NCBI RefSeq assembly: GCF_014905175.1
Contig: NC_057788.1
Span: 16,844,154-16,908,153, forward strand
Direction of reading: 5' to 3'
From: Aphidius gifuensis
Taxonomy: Eukaryota; Arthropoda; Insecta; Hymenoptera; Braconidae
DNA: 64,000 bases
Part shown: positions 10,940 to 22,454 of the stretch, one piece after another
Position numbering within the stretch: the stretch's first letter is position 1
How the letters are laid out: each line of letters begins with the position of its first letter
The notes under the pieces: model-generated
The model's database searches: none
The model's input: only the letters and a program-made list of their open reading frames with translations
What the model was told of the DNA's origin: nothing
Made by a program: the position numbers and the translations under genes

Positions 10940-11470
10940 GAACAACCCCTCGACAAAAACTATTAAGCTGATATCAGAAATTGAAAAAAAAACTTTTTTT
11001 TTTTATCGTACCTCTATTTTTATACACTGCTACTTGAAGATTGTTATAAAATTCTTATAAAATTTATCTACATTATCAACAAAAAATACTTCTACGCACT
11101 TTCTACGAACTCCAAGTATATTTTTTTTAGTGAGGAAATCGTAAAATAATTTTTCAAAATTGAACTTATGCAGAGTAATTAGAGAACTATTTCTTAACTA
11201 AGGAATAATCAGAAAAATCTCTCCAAATAGGTTAATTTTTGTGAAATTCGCAAATATTTTGAGAAATGGCAAAGAATAAAACGTTCAGTTAATGCGCTTG
11301 GATTTCCTTTGATATGTCTTAGAAATCCTGCTCCTTCAAATTGTGTGAAAAAATGATCAAGATATTCAACTATTTTTACAGAATACATCTAAAAAAATAC
11401 GGTATTTTTTTTACCACGGAATTGCAGTGCTGGGTTTGTGCGCTGCATACCGGTGTACTTAATCATATCA
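10940..11470. other. AT-rich sequence, no gene seen
   Basis: No repeat ends or convincing coding sequence; short open frames have biased, low-complexity translations. Confidence 0.4.
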
Positions 11471-11484
11471 TAATAGTATATTTC

Positions 11485-11610
11485 GTTACAAGTGCCCACT
11501 CAGAGAGTGTGCTCTCAACGAATTTGGAGGGGCAAGCACGAGCCTTGGCGAGTGTTTCCCCTCCAAATGAGTTGTGAGCGGGCTCTCTGATTGGGCACAT
11601 GTAACGAACC
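11485..11610. mobile_element. Short foldback (MITE-like)
   Basis: Arms GTTACAAGTGCCCACTCAGA and, inverted, TCTGATTGGGCACATGTAAC enclose inner arms TTTGGAGGGG / CCCCTCCAAA. About 125 bp, no coding. Confidence 0.7.
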
Positions 11611-11722
11611 ATATTTTATGTTACTAGGGACAGTGGTAATAATGTGTGAATTTCTAAAAAGCGCACTACCCCTCTTACGGTTTGGAAATTCCACTGAAAT
11701 ATAATAAAACTGGAAGCCGAAA

Positions 11723-12411
11723 GGTACGGTCTCCAAGGAGCGTCTGCGCCGGCTGTCCGACTGTCGCGTTCGGGCGTTCTGATGAAGCGCTTTGGAACGC
11801 TCATAGCCAAGTGGTCTCCAAGGTGCGCTCACAACTTCCAAACAGTCGAGCAGCTGTATGATGAATATACTTTTTTTTTAAATAAAAATATAAATATCAT
11901 AGATAATAGAGAAAAATTAATTTTGATAATAGCTGATAAAGTTACTTAAGAATATTGTAGGAGAAAATGACAGAAAAATTAAAATGAAATGAAAACCTGT
12001 TAGCAATTTGCATACAATAAAAAATGAGGGATATTTTTAAATATTAATAAATGGTAAGTGATAAAAAATTTCATCGATTTTTCTGCCTTAATATACATCA
12101 GTTTGACTATTTTTTAAATTAAATTAAAAAAAAACTATGATAAACACAAAAACATTAGTATACTGCACTAACACTTTACCAGCTAAACACATACAGTTAA
12201 AGAACTTATATATATGTGCGTGACTGCCCAGCGTCTACAGAAGCCTGACCCGACTTTGGTCAGTCGAGCGTTCAGACACGACTTCTGATTGCAGCGCTCC
12301 GAGCGCGAACGCGCCTTGGAGACCAATAACATAAAACTTGTATTCTCGGGACGAGCGTCTCTGAACGCGACAGTCGGACAGTCGACGCAGACGCTCCTTG
12401 GAGACCGTACC
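11723..12411. mobile_element. TIR element, GGTACGGTCTCCAAGGAGCG ends
   Basis: Arms beginning GGTACGGTCTCCAAGGAGCG and their complement extend for about 100 bp with CGACTGTCGCGTTC-like words. The interior is AT-rich. Flanks suggest a short duplication (GAA), not certain. Overlapping open frames on the minus strand are in the TIRs and have no recognisable product. Confidence 0.75.
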
Positions 12412-12413
12412 TG

Positions 12414-12575
12414 CACCCGTATTCACAGGGCATTACAATTTAGGGCTTTTTTCATCCACTGGTGGCGCTTGTGGAGCTTTTATATGTAAAATCTATATAA
12501 AAAAAATTTTATAAGCGCCATCAGTGGCAAAAAGAAGCCCTAAATTGTATAAAATTTGCCCTGAGAATACGGGTG
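12414..12575. mobile_element. CNG-target MITE (copy 2)
   Basis: CACCCGTATTC ends with the TTTAGGGC inner type; target duplication CTG on both sides (12,411-12,413; 12,576-12,578). Confidence 0.9.
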
Positions 12576-12909
12576 CTGAACTTAGCGTCGCCGAGAGAGA
12601 GATTCAATGGATGGGCTTTTGTCCTTGTCGGTACAGTCACGTCAACTAAAGTTGGTTGAGACTGTACTGAAATATAATGTAACTTTTATATCGTGTAGTA
12701 CTAGTTTGTTTTGACGTTGACTGTACAAGATTTAATGTGCGTTACGTATTGCTAGAGGGAAAGCCATCCAATATATTGCTATCTCTAGCGACACTCCGTG
12801 CATTGGCTAGGCATAGGAGTTCACCTTCCAGTTTTATTATATTTCAGTGGGAAATTCACACATTATTCCCACTGCCCTTGTAACATAAATTGATAACTCT
12901 AATAAAAAA

Positions 12910-13529
12910 AAACTTGTAATATACCTACTTACTTTTTTAGTCAAAAATAAAAAATGTATTTTTCTTGAAGTATTGAAATATTTATCATTCTGATACTGTC
13001 AAAATAATAACGAATATAAAATAATAATTAATCGATTGACAAAAAATGAGGTCATTGATTTAAAAATAATATTTAAAAAAAAACGAAAATAATTTAATTG
13101 ACGTTTATGAAGGTTTAAAAATACATATTTTTAATTATTTTTCATTTATTGAAAAAATATTTTTATAATTTTTTTTTTTTAAATCTATGAATAGGATTTG
13201 TTTTGTTTAATAGAAAAAACAATTTAATATTATTGATTTATTTTTTATTCTATAGGCTGTAGTTTTTTAATTAGGTTAGTGCAAAAGAAGAAATAATATT
13301 ATCAAATGTCACTGAATATTGGATATTAGTCTTAAACTCACTATGAAAATTTTCTCAAGGAGAAACAAATAAAAAACTATTTCTAAAAGAATCTTAGTTT
13401 TTTTAAATCACCGTTTTATTTGAGAAAAATTAAATCACAGAATTGATACTAGTTGTTATAAATTATTTAATATCTAGATTAACGATGATTCTACTGAAGT
13501 AATTAATTTTCAAAAACTAAATTTAATAT
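12910..13529. other. AT-rich intergenic/3' flank of Apc
   Basis: No gene or repeat ends recognised. The part nearest Apc (about 13,400-13,529) is probably its 3' untranslated region. Confidence 0.5.
13415..13420 (-). terminator. Candidate polyadenylation signal of Apc
   Basis: AATAAA on the minus strand, about 110 nt past the Apc stop codon. First canonical hexamer seen downstream. Confidence 0.45.
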
Positions 13530-16500
13530 CTAATCAAATTTTAGATTAATTGACTCAGAAATATCAGCATAACTAGCAATTTCGTCTTCTATTTCTATTG
13601 ATGGATAATCTTTTTCCAATAATACTTTCCTTGGAGAATAATTTCTAGGTGAAGATATTGATACATTAGAAACTCTTCTAGAGTCGTCTTTTAATATTTG
13701 AGAATAATTAGAAGTTGAAGTTGATGCCTTAAATGAAAAAAAAATATATTTAAATTTCTATAAAATGAATTATATAACTATTTTGTAATGAGCGATTTTA
13801 ATAATGAATTATTAATCGAATAAAAATATTGCTTGTCGAAAAAATTACCTTTGGCATTCCCGATCTGATGCACTGCTCAAGAATCAAGTCTTCTTCATCA
13901 TTCGAAAGACTCAAACTATCCTCCGAACCAAGTGACTTTGTCTGTTCACTTTTCAAATTATTTTTAGTTGTATCAATAGACCTAGATGTCGATGTTGATG
14001 GGTTAGTGGATAAAATTGTTGATTTTGGCATCCCTGACTCGATACACTTAGCAAGGATAGCATCATCATCATCATCAGATTGATTCGGACTATCATCAAA
14101 CGAAATATTAAACCTTTCTTCATGATGTTCAATCACTGATTGTGAACAACACTTATCTTTTTTTATGAAAATTGGCAAGTTTTCGTGAATATTGACAACC
14201 AAAGACAGAGTTCTAAATGGACTTGATCTCTTTGGCATACCCGATTGAATACATTCATCTAATATTTTTTCATCATCATCATCATCGAACAAAATTGAAC
14301 TATCAGAGCTATCCGAAAGATTATTTCTAGTTTCAGATTCATCATTGGGTTTTTCAAAATCTTCAATAATACTTGGCATTGACAAGGCTGATAAATTCGA
14401 CTGGGAACCAGCTGGTGATATATCAGCAGGGGTATCTTCAGTACAATAAACATGAACACTGTCTGAGACAGTTGGAACATCGAGTAATTTTGTTTTGAGC
14501 GGTGATGAACCTGATCTTGGCTCGAACATAGCCAACTCAAGTCTGTCTAACGTGGAACTTGTTTGATAACGAATTAAATTAGATACCAATGTTGGATAAG
14601 TTTGTGTTTTGTGTTCATTTTTTTTCGTAAGTGATCTATATCTGTTGTTTTGCATTCCTATATTGATGCAAGCAGCGAGTATGTTTTCATCATCCTCCTC
14701 ATCACCATCACTCTGATTTTGGTATTGTCGATTGGTATCTTTTTTTTTTTCTTTAGCCAAAACATCTTCTGTTTCAATATCTAAAAATCTTATTGGCAAA
14801 CTGATTGTTGGTTTCTCTCCATGTGTTTCACATTTTTTTTCGATTTCAAGTACATTAAAATGTTTCATATCATCATCAATCGTCAACGAGCTCAAACTTG
14901 TTGCGGCTGAAAATTCAATTGGTGTTGATTCTTCTTTAAAAGCTTCAGTATGATCATCGAAAATACTTTTTCTTGGTCTTTGAATAACTGTGTATTTAGA
15001 AAACGTTGGAAGACCTCGGGCATTATTACGAAAGGAATAGTCAATTGAGTTTTTATAACGTGGACTTGGTGGTACAGTTTGAGTTGGTGAATCTGGTAAT
15101 TCACTTGGTGAAACGACACCACTTGTTCGACGACTAAAATCACTTATTATTGAACTTCTATCATCGTGAATCGATATTTGTTCCAATCCACTCAATGAAC
15201 CAAATGAACTACTTCTTGAAAACATCAGTGGTGTTTCTTCAGCATAATGATCTTCACTACCAAATGTAACCACTTTTCCTTCTTTGTCATTTTGTTTTTG
15301 TGGACTTTGTTCATTTGAAGTGCCCACAGTATCTTCGGTGTCTTCTTTCTTGACTGGTTTATCTTTTTTATGAATTAAATCTTCGGGAAGGTCAATTACC
15401 TCTGCATCATTTTTATTGTCTAGAGAACTTCCTAAGAAACTCAGTGAATTAACTGGAGAAAGTCGTCTTGGTGTTCCCTCCTCATAATAATAAATAGTCT
15501 TTTCCTGACAGTTTGTCTCCAAGATTTCATTATTTTTATTCGAACTCGTTGTTTCAGCAGTATTCAATTCTTTTTCTTCTTTAAAACTTTTTTGCTTAAT
15601 TTCCATTTTTGTTATTTTTTTCATTATTTTTTTTGAAGATTCACTATCTTTTGTCTCATCCAAACGAAGATCTGACATTGATGTTGCATTTGAAAAATTA
15701 AATGGTGTCTCATATGGAGTTCCTTCTGTGCAATATGTTTTTACAGTGTCTTCTTGTTCAGTTGGAGTAAAGTACTGAGTTGACGGTTTCTCGTCGTCAT
15801 CAGTATCATCTTCAGCATATCTTAAGCTATAATCTGTTGGTTGATCAAGATCTGTCTCTGCATAATCACCAAATATATTTGGATTATCTTTTGGAAAAGA
15901 TTTATCGTCATTTTGTGATTGCACTTCTATATTTTTTTCTGTTTTTGATTGATTTTTTTCAAGGTACTGTTGACTATAGTCAACTGGTTCATCACCTTCT
16001 ATTTCATAAGGGCCACTGTTATTTCGTCGACGCTCAAAATATGGTGAACCTATGGGTGATCCTTTTCGTCTTTCAGAGTAAGGACTCTTCTGATAATCAA
16101 CAACTTCGGTTTGATTACTTTCTGATTTTTCAATTATTTCTGGAGCTTTCTCATTTGTACTGGGCTCTACGTCATCCAGAGACCTAGAAGGATGTCTATA
16201 AAATTGATGATGCCATGAAAAACTAGATAGTGGACGCTCTTCGGGGTCATTTACAGGTGTTGATTCAACAGAATGCGATCTTTTATTAATCACTCTAGCA
16301 ATATGACGAATATTTTTAATATTAACGGGTATATTTGATATACTTGTATTATTTTGTGAAGGTACAGATGCTATTAAATTCGATGATTGACGTCGAGAAT
16401 TATTTATAGCATCGTATAAATTTTTTAGAGTTGATGTTGCACCCATTGATATCATCTTATGCTGTGAAACAGCAAGATCACGTAAAATTGTAACAACACC

Positions 16501-17987
16501 TAAATTTAAAAGTTCTTTTTGATCCTCTGGACAACGTGCTGATAAATTCCACAAAGTACCACACACATTACTTATTATTGTACTATTTGTTGACTTCAAT
16601 AATCTTATTAATACTTGTATACAATTTTTACTTCTTAATACAATACGATATTTTTCTTCCATTGCAATATGACTTGATACATTTCTCAATATACCACTAG
16701 CATGTTCAACAATTTGTAATTTTGATGGTGATTCAAGACTAATCATTTCAACAATAAATTCTAATGCACCATCAATAATACAAATATCAACTTTATTCTT
16801 CGTACAATGAGCTGATAAATTCCATAATGCTGATAAAATTGATTTAAGTGTTGGTTCACGAGGATTTTGTAATGCTGCGTGTGTTAAATATGAAACTGAA
16901 TTCATTTCGCGTAGAATACGTTTTGATGTTGCATCAGCACGCCATGATAAATTTCTCAGTACATTTGCAGTAACTTGACGAAGGTGTTCATTATTACTGT
17001 TGAATTGTGATACCCAAACTTTTATAAATTCACCAAATGAACAGAGAATACTCTTATTTTTACTATCACCACATGTTAGATTTGTCAATGTTACACCAGC
17101 AAATCTTCTCAATGAAATGCAGTTATCGTCTGTCGATTGAGAACCATGCTCACGATGATCGAGTTCTATTATTTCAGCAATCGCATGTAGACCTCCCATA
17201 TGACAGATCGTATGACGATGAGTTTCATCGACCGACAATTTTGTAAGCATTGATAATGCTGTTATTGGGTGACGCGGCGATTCCTTGCAATTTTCAGAAT
17301 TACTTAGGAGATGCTGGGAGTAATCTCGAAGTTGTTCGACTAACTCAAGAACGTGGAGCTCTTGGCGAGCTTGAGTTTGATCTTGGGTTGCGCGGACAAT
17401 GTTGAAAAGCGTTGTTGATGCCCGTCGACGAACTAACAAACTTTGATCAGAAGAATGAATAAGCTGAACCAACAGAGGAAGACATCCTAAAAAGAATACG
17501 GATGAAATATATATTTGATTGTTGTTACGTTGTCAACATTTTGTTATTTAGGAATTGTATTCAATGACTTACCTGACTTTCGCATTTTTAAACAATTTTC
17601 AGTTGAATTACTTAGTGACAATAATGTTGTAGTTGTATCTTCACAGCCACTTGCATTGCCTAACAGCATACCAAATAAACTACAAATAACATCCATTTTA
17701 GGATCAAATATTTCTCCTTTTCCAGCATCTTTTTGTTGTTTCGATGAGTTCAGTCCATTTGATGTGTTCGATGTGAAACTCATAACACTTGAAACAACTG
17801 CTGAACTATCGTTACCATTCCACAGATCCCTTTCCATTGGCCAAGTACCATGATACAATGATGGTAATTTTCGTCGGTCGTCATCTATTTTACTAATCGG
17901 CAATGTCTCATGAACATCGAGATTATTATCATCAAGATTTTTATGTGGATCAAGTTTTTGATCCGTATTCCATGACATTTTTTTCAT
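13530..17987 (-). CDS. Apc: Adenomatous polyposis coli homologue (Apc), three coding exons
   Basis: Scaffold of the beta-catenin destruction complex in Wnt signalling, also acting at microtubules and adherens junctions. Exons (minus): 17,987-17,573, 17,486-13,849 and 13,727-13,530. Introns begin GTAAGT and GTAATT and end TTTTTAG and CATTTAAG; the joins are in frame (codon for Gly split, then Lys/Ala), giving 1,416 residues. Residues about 95-490 are the APC-type armadillo domain (SGCLPLLVQLI, NLSWRAD, SALWNLSAHC, GTLWNLSARCPEDQ). Two 15-residue type motifs (EPVDYSQQYLE near 640, QPTDYSLRYAED near 690) are followed by five beta-catenin-binding 20-residue repeats (near 723, 809, 893, 991, 1158) and four SAMP-type axin-binding motifs (near 1078, 1218, 1285, 1344), here SGMP in three of them. 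No N-terminal coiled coil is seen and an in-frame TAA lies just upstream of the start, so an extra 5' coding exon is unlikely though not excluded. Length lies between Drosophila Apc2 and Apc1. No break found. Confidence 0.95.
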
Positions 17988-18006
17988 TACACTTAATACT
18001 TGCTTT

Positions 18007-18032
18007 TACAAAATAAGTACTCTTATTTTGTA
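18007..18032 (-). promoter_or_regulatory. Stem-loop in the Apc leader
   Basis: TACAAAATAAG and CTTATTTTGTA form an 11-bp perfect stem with a 4-nt loop, 20 nt upstream of the Apc start codon. A possible 3' splice site (TTTAATTCTAG) lies just upstream near 18,036, so the hairpin would probably be in the mature leader. It might dampen translation; this is inference. Confidence 0.35.
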
Positions 18033-18035
18033 AAT

Positions 18036-18740
18036 CTAGAATTAAATCAATTTATTTTTCAACATTTCACCTCAAGAAAAAATCATTTTTGTTTTGTTTT
18101 AATAATAATAGTAGAAGCACGTGTGAAAAAAACATTGACTTTTTAGGCACTATTTTGAAATTATTGATATGACACAACTTTTTTTTTTAATTAAAAAATA
18201 ACAAAATATAAAACAAAATTATATACAAAAAAAATATATAGGTCTGATACAGCTGGATGCTGATGTTGACAGTAAATTAATAATTTTAGTATTGACGTTG
18301 AATAAATAAGAATGAAAACATATACATAGATATACATATATATAAATTTATCTGTTACGGTATTTGATAACGCAAGTGCAATCAAATAGAAAAAAAAACT
18401 GAATTAATGTATTTGTTCAATATTTTATTTGAAGAAAAATGATTAGTTACATAGTTAATAACCATAAATATTATTATTGACTTGACAGCAGCATGGAGGT
18501 GTATAAGGAGGGTAATCTCTCGAATTTCACTGAAGCTCACAGAATGGAGCAAGTCAGTACGTTTTTCTGCCAGTGATGACGCTAGTGGGACGAGTGCCCA
18601 AAGTCACATGTTGTTTTTGTTTATATTTTTTTTTTTTTTTGTGTAGCTTAGTTAGAGTATTCCTTCATTATGTAAAAAAATAATACAACTACATAATACA
18701 TTATTTATTTAACAAGTAAAATTAAAGCAATTTATTTTAA
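18036..18740. other. Apc upstream region
   Basis: Mostly AT-rich. A less biased block at 18,481-18,612 stands out; on the minus strand it contains GCTTCAGTG (an initiator-like TCAGT) and could be a non-coding first exon/promoter of Apc. No coding gene seen. Confidence 0.35.
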
Positions 18741-18885
18741 TTTACAGTGTCTAAGAAAAAGATAAAGCTAAGGAATTAATGTTGCTTACCATATAATTTC
18801 TTTATAATCACATCAATTCTTTAGCTTCATCTTTTTTTTAGCTACTGTTTTCATTTGGTATTTTTTTTATGATAATGAATTACTT
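18740..18885. repeat. GCTAAGG-type foldback
   Basis: AAAAAGATAAAGCTAAGGAA faces its complement about 100 bp later (CTTTAGCTTCATCTTTTTTT). One of a family of ~150-bp palindromes also at 19,615-20,100, 29,740-30,150 and 63,530-63,800. Confidence 0.65.
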
Positions 18886-18956
18886 TAATGTTAAATAAAT
18901 AATTTTTTATTAAAAAGATCATTCCAAATAAATTTTATTTCAATTAGGTACATGTG

Positions 18957-19560
18957 ATGCAAATGTTGACATAAAAAATAATAATATAGTCCAATTGAAG
19001 TATTGAAAAAAAATATAAAAAATAGACAACTTATTGAGGATGAATATCAAAGGTGTGTTGTACAAAATTTACAAAATGTTTATGATGACATTAATGCATA
19101 AAAACCAGGAAAACCAAGTTTTTTAGATAAATTAGTTATATGCTAAATAAATAAATAAATGAATAAAGAAAAAAAGTCAAAAAAAACACCAAAGGGTTTG
19201 TATTTGTATCGTGCTGTTGGTGATGGAAAAACCATGTTGATGGATCTCTTTTAGGATTGTTGTGAGATAATTTATATCATAATTATTTTAATAATAATAT
19301 AAATAAATAATTAATAAATATCATTGTTTACAGATTGAGAAAAAAGAACGTGTACATTTTTATTTATTTATGCTAGATGTACATAGTAAAATTCATCAAG
19401 TTAAAAAAACAATAAAACGTGTTAATAGTAGTACAAAACTTCAACTATTTGATCCATTACCACCAGTTGCTGATATGATTATTGAAAAATCATGGCTTTT
19501 ATGTTTTAATAGATTTCAGACAAGACAAAATTAAATTTATAAAAAATCATGATGAATTAA
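18957..19560 (+). pseudogene. AFG1L: AFG1-like mitochondrial ATPase pseudogene, forward fragment
   Basis: Parent function: AAA-type ATPase of the mitochondrial inner membrane (AFG1/LACE1 family). Frame-shifted pieces read GPIEVLKKNIKN-like, then QNLQNVYDDINA, then KGLYLYRAVGDGKTMLMDLF, where the Walker A has Asp for Thr and a stop follows. A degraded intron (19,270-19,334, ending TTTACAG) leads to a second exon reading ERVHF..FMLDVHSKIHQV and DMIIEKSWLLCF. Introns are kept, so this is not a processed copy. At least three in-frame stops and a missing donor GT mark it as dead. It is a near mirror image of 20,095-20,655 over about 258 bp. Confidence 0.8.
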
Positions 19561-19614
19561 AAACATTAAATTTAATATTTGATAATCATAGGTAACTGAT
19601 ATTGCTGGTATTTT

Positions 19615-20100
19615 AATAAAAAAAAATACCAAGCACAAGCAGGAGGCTAAAGAAAAGATGAAGCTAAGAAATTATTGCAGCAAAAGGAATTATGTGGTAT
19701 AAGCCACATCAATTTCTTATAGCTACATTTGTTCTTTGGCCACTGCTTGTTCTTGGTATTTTAATTTATTATAATGTTTTAATTTAATTTTATTTGTTAG
19801 ATAAATGAGTAAAATTCCAAGGACAAACAGTGGCCCAAGAAAAAATCGAGCAAAGGAATTAATGCAGCCAAAAAAATTATTGGATAAGCAGCATTAATTT
19901 TATAACTCTATTTTTTCCTTGGCCACTGCTTGTCTTTGGTATTTATTATTTAGTAAACAAATGAAATTATAGCAATATATCTTAATAAAAAAAATACCAA
20001 GGGCAAGCCCCTGCCAAGGAAAAAATGAAGCTAAGAAATTAATGATGCTTACCACATAATTTCTTTGGTCACATCAATTCCTTAACTTTTGGTCTAATAG
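19615..20100. repeat. Three tandem GCTAAGG-type foldbacks
   Basis: Hairpins at about 19,615-19,772, 19,808-19,945 and 19,985-20,095, each with arms like ATACCAAGCACAAGC and ATGAAGCTAAGAAATT. Together they form the spacer between the two inverted AFG1L fragments. Confidence 0.7.
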
Positions 20101-20655
20101 TAGCATTTTCCATTTTCCAACCAAATCATTTGGGTCTTGTATTTTGATAATATAACAGCGATTTTTACCTTGTCCAATTTTTAATCTTTAATTAATTCCT
20201 GAATCAAGTGATACAACTAAACAATAATTTTTTAACACTTGTATAAATGGAATAAAATTTTCTCTTTGTAATCGACTTTCGTGTAAATCATCAGGAGCTG
20301 TATTACTTGTTGTAACAACATGTTAATGATTGCAATCATTACACGTTCAAATAATTCAGTAAATAATGGTTTTAATATCGTTGCATCAGCAACATCATCT
20401 GAAATCTATCAAAATATAAAAGCCATGATTTTTCAATAATCATATCAGCAACTGGTGGTATTGGATCAAATGGTTAAAGTTTTGTACTACTATTAACACG
20501 TTTTATTGTTTTTTTAACTTGATGAATTTTACTATGTACATCTAGCATAAATAAATAAAAATGTACACGTTCTTTTTTCTCAATCTGTAAACAATGATAT
20601 TTATTAATTATTTATTTATATTATTATTAAAATAATTGTGATATAAATTAGCTCC
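20095..20655 (-). pseudogene. AFG1L: AFG1-like ATPase pseudogene, inverted fragment
   Basis: Minus strand, from 20,655: intron ending TTTACAG, exon ERVHF..FMLDVHSKIHQVKK then DMIIEKSWLLYF, continuing past the end of the forward copy with DVADATILKPLFTELFERV and, in other frames, the downstream ATPase region. Stops and frameshifts throughout. The overlap with 19,268-19,525 is nearly identical by eye, while this copy extends further 3', so each copy supplies a different part of the parent gene. Confidence 0.78.
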
Positions 20656-20659
20656 ATGG

Positions 20660-20830
20660 ACAGCAGTGATGGGCAGTGTTGGGTAGGTATGATACATCTT
20701 CATTATCATACGCCATGTATCACAATCAGTGATGGGTAATTCGACGATTTTCGGGGTATCATACAATCATACGTATCATACGTATCATACTACATAAAAA
20801 GTATGATAGTTGAAAGTGCCCTCTTTTTTT
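20660..20830. mobile_element. Fragments of hAT-like termini
   Basis: CAGTGATGGGCAGTGTTGGG at 20,667 and a second CAGTGATGGGTAATTC near 20,725, followed by ATCATACGTATCATAC repeats, look like nested hAT ends. No partner ends or transposase found. Confidence 0.4.
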
Positions 20831-21034
20831 ATAAAATGAACTAAATGATTTATTAAACTCTCACTCACACCACTGTACAAAGGTGTCAAACTTTTTTTTT
20901 TATTACGCGATAAATAATAAATAAATTCATCAACGTGTATAAAAAATTTTATTAGAATTAAAACATTATACGAGAAAATAATTTAACACTTAATATTATG
21001 ACTTCTTTGAAAAATTGGCTCATGAGTTCGCCTG

Positions 21035-21195
21035 CACCCGTATTCAGAGGATGTTCTCATTAAGGCGTTTTTTTTCCGATGGTGGCGTTTGTGAAGCTTT
21101 TCTATGTGAAATCTATATAAAAAAAATTTAGTCAAGCGCCATCAGCGGAAAAAAAAAGCCCTAATGAGAACAATTTTGCCCCGTGAATACGTGTG
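21035..21195. mobile_element. CNG-target MITE (copy 3)
   Basis: CACCCGTATTC start, GAATACGTGTG end. Flanks are CTG and CAG, so the duplication is imperfect; another MITE abuts directly on the right. Confidence 0.8.
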
Positions 21196-21394
21196 CAGGA
21201 TAGCTATTCTCGACATAATTATCCCCTGTACCGGGGATAACATGAAAACGCTCAAAAGCGATATAGTCGTTTGATGGAAACCATTGAAAAAGATACAAAT
21301 AAAGCCATAAATTAAGGTGAATTTCCACAAAATAGTTATTCCTGTCGCCGGGGATAACTGAGGGGATAATTATGTCGAGAATAGCTATCCAGGA
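21196..21394. mobile_element. MITE, GGATAGCTATTCTCGACATA ends
   Basis: About 200 bp with ~30-bp inverted ends (GGATAGCTATTCTCGACATA and complement, then ATTATCCCC). Single copy here; superfamily not assigned. Confidence 0.8.
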
Positions 21395-21452
21395 ATATAT
21401 TCAAGTATGCTAATATGATGAAAGAGATCAACTTGGCAAATAGGTCTCCCAG

Positions 21453-21614
21453 CAGTCCGATTCACAGGGGAAATTTTTTACAATTTAGGGCTTTTTTTTG
21501 CCGGTGATGGCGCTTGTAAAATTTTTTTTATATAGATTTCACATACAAAAGCTCTACAAGCGCCGCCAGTGGAGGAAAAAAGCCCTAAATTGTAATGCTC
21601 TGTGAATTGGACTG
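21453..21614. mobile_element. CNG-target MITE, CAGTCC ends (copy 4)
   Basis: CAGTCCGATTC / GAATTGGACTG termini, target duplication CAG on both sides. Confidence 0.9.
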
Positions 21615-21671
21615 CAGATTCATATAATACGTTTCTCATGAAGAACAATAGGGAAAATATATTTGTGATAT

Positions 21672-22353
21672 TGGGTGCATTCTTTTAATAAAAAATTTTT
21701 TTTCGTTTTGCAATTTTGCCCTGTAATACCGACTAAAAACTAGAAACAGAAAAAACGACAAAAGTGATAAATTTCTCTATGCAATATTCCTGGCTTTACA
21801 GTTTACGATAATGTGTGGTATGAGCACTGAAATATAATAAAACTGGAAGCCGAACTTCGTGTCGCCGAGAGAGAAACTCAATGGTTGGCCTGTTGTCCTT
21901 GTAGGTACAGTCACGTCAACTATAATTGGTTGAGACTACTGAAATATAATGTAACTTTTATACCGTGTAGTACTTGTTTGTTTTGACGTTGACTGTACAA
22001 GATTTAATGTGCGCATGCGTGAGCGAGAGGGAAAGCCAACCAATATATTGCTATCTCTGGCGCCACTCCGAGCATTGGCTAAGCATAGGAGTTCACCTTC
22101 CAGTTTTATTATATTTCAGTGGGTATGAGCTATGTGACAATAACAAACAATCACAACAAGTCAATTTTCTATTTATTTCAGTTTGATATAAACATTGAAC
22201 AGTTATCCATCTAATAATTGGAAGCCAAAAAAAATAATGTCATGTGCCAGTACTGCCACTACACGAAACAGCTTTTTCCTATAAAATTTTGGCCGGTATT
22301 ACAGGGCGAAATTGCAAAACGAAAAAAAATTTTTTATTAAAGGAATGTACCCA
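21672..22353. mobile_element. TGGGTGCATTC TIR element (interrupted copy)
   Basis: Ends TGGGTGCATTCTTTTAAT and complement (ATTAAAGGAATGTACCCA), with long A/T runs subterminally. The inverted twin at 24,012-24,388 is uninterrupted; this copy carries the hAT MITE at 21,825-22,121. Non-coding. Confidence 0.85.
21825..22121. mobile_element. hAT-type MITE, CACTGAAATATAATAAAACT ends (copy 2)
   Basis: 297 bp with perfect 8-bp duplication GGTATGAG (21,817-21,824; 22,122-22,129). The empty site is present at about 24,235 (GCTCATACCACACA, minus strand of the twin), confirming the boundaries. Confidence 0.93.
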
Positions 22354-22454
22354 GTGATTAACTTATTATTGCGATAAAAAAATGGTAAAAAAAAACACTG
22401 AAATCCGTCATCTTGATATACCGAACTGAACGAAGGTTTTGGAACGTACTCCAG

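Larger units (their letters stand above)
11692..12849. mobile_element. hAT-type MITE, CACTGAAATATAATAAAACT ends (copy 1)
   Basis: Ends CACTGAAATATAATAAAACT and complement, with perfect 8-bp duplication GGAAATTC (11,684-11,691; 12,850-12,857). Copy 2 at 21,825-22,121 is uninterrupted and shows that this copy holds an extra inverted-repeat element (11,723-12,411) and a CNG-target MITE (12,414-12,575). No transposase. Confidence 0.9.
11610..12905. mobile_element. Outer inverted-repeat element hosting a hAT MITE
   Basis: Arms TTATGTTACTAGGGACAGTG (about 11,619) and CACTGCCCTTGTAACATAAA (about 12,872) face each other and continue to the insertion point of the hAT MITE at 11,692-12,849. Removing that insertion leaves a foldback of about 135 bp. 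Confidence 0.7.

Noticed and set aside
15780..16187. 135-residue plus-strand frame
   Set aside because: Shadow of the Apc coding exon on the opposite strand.
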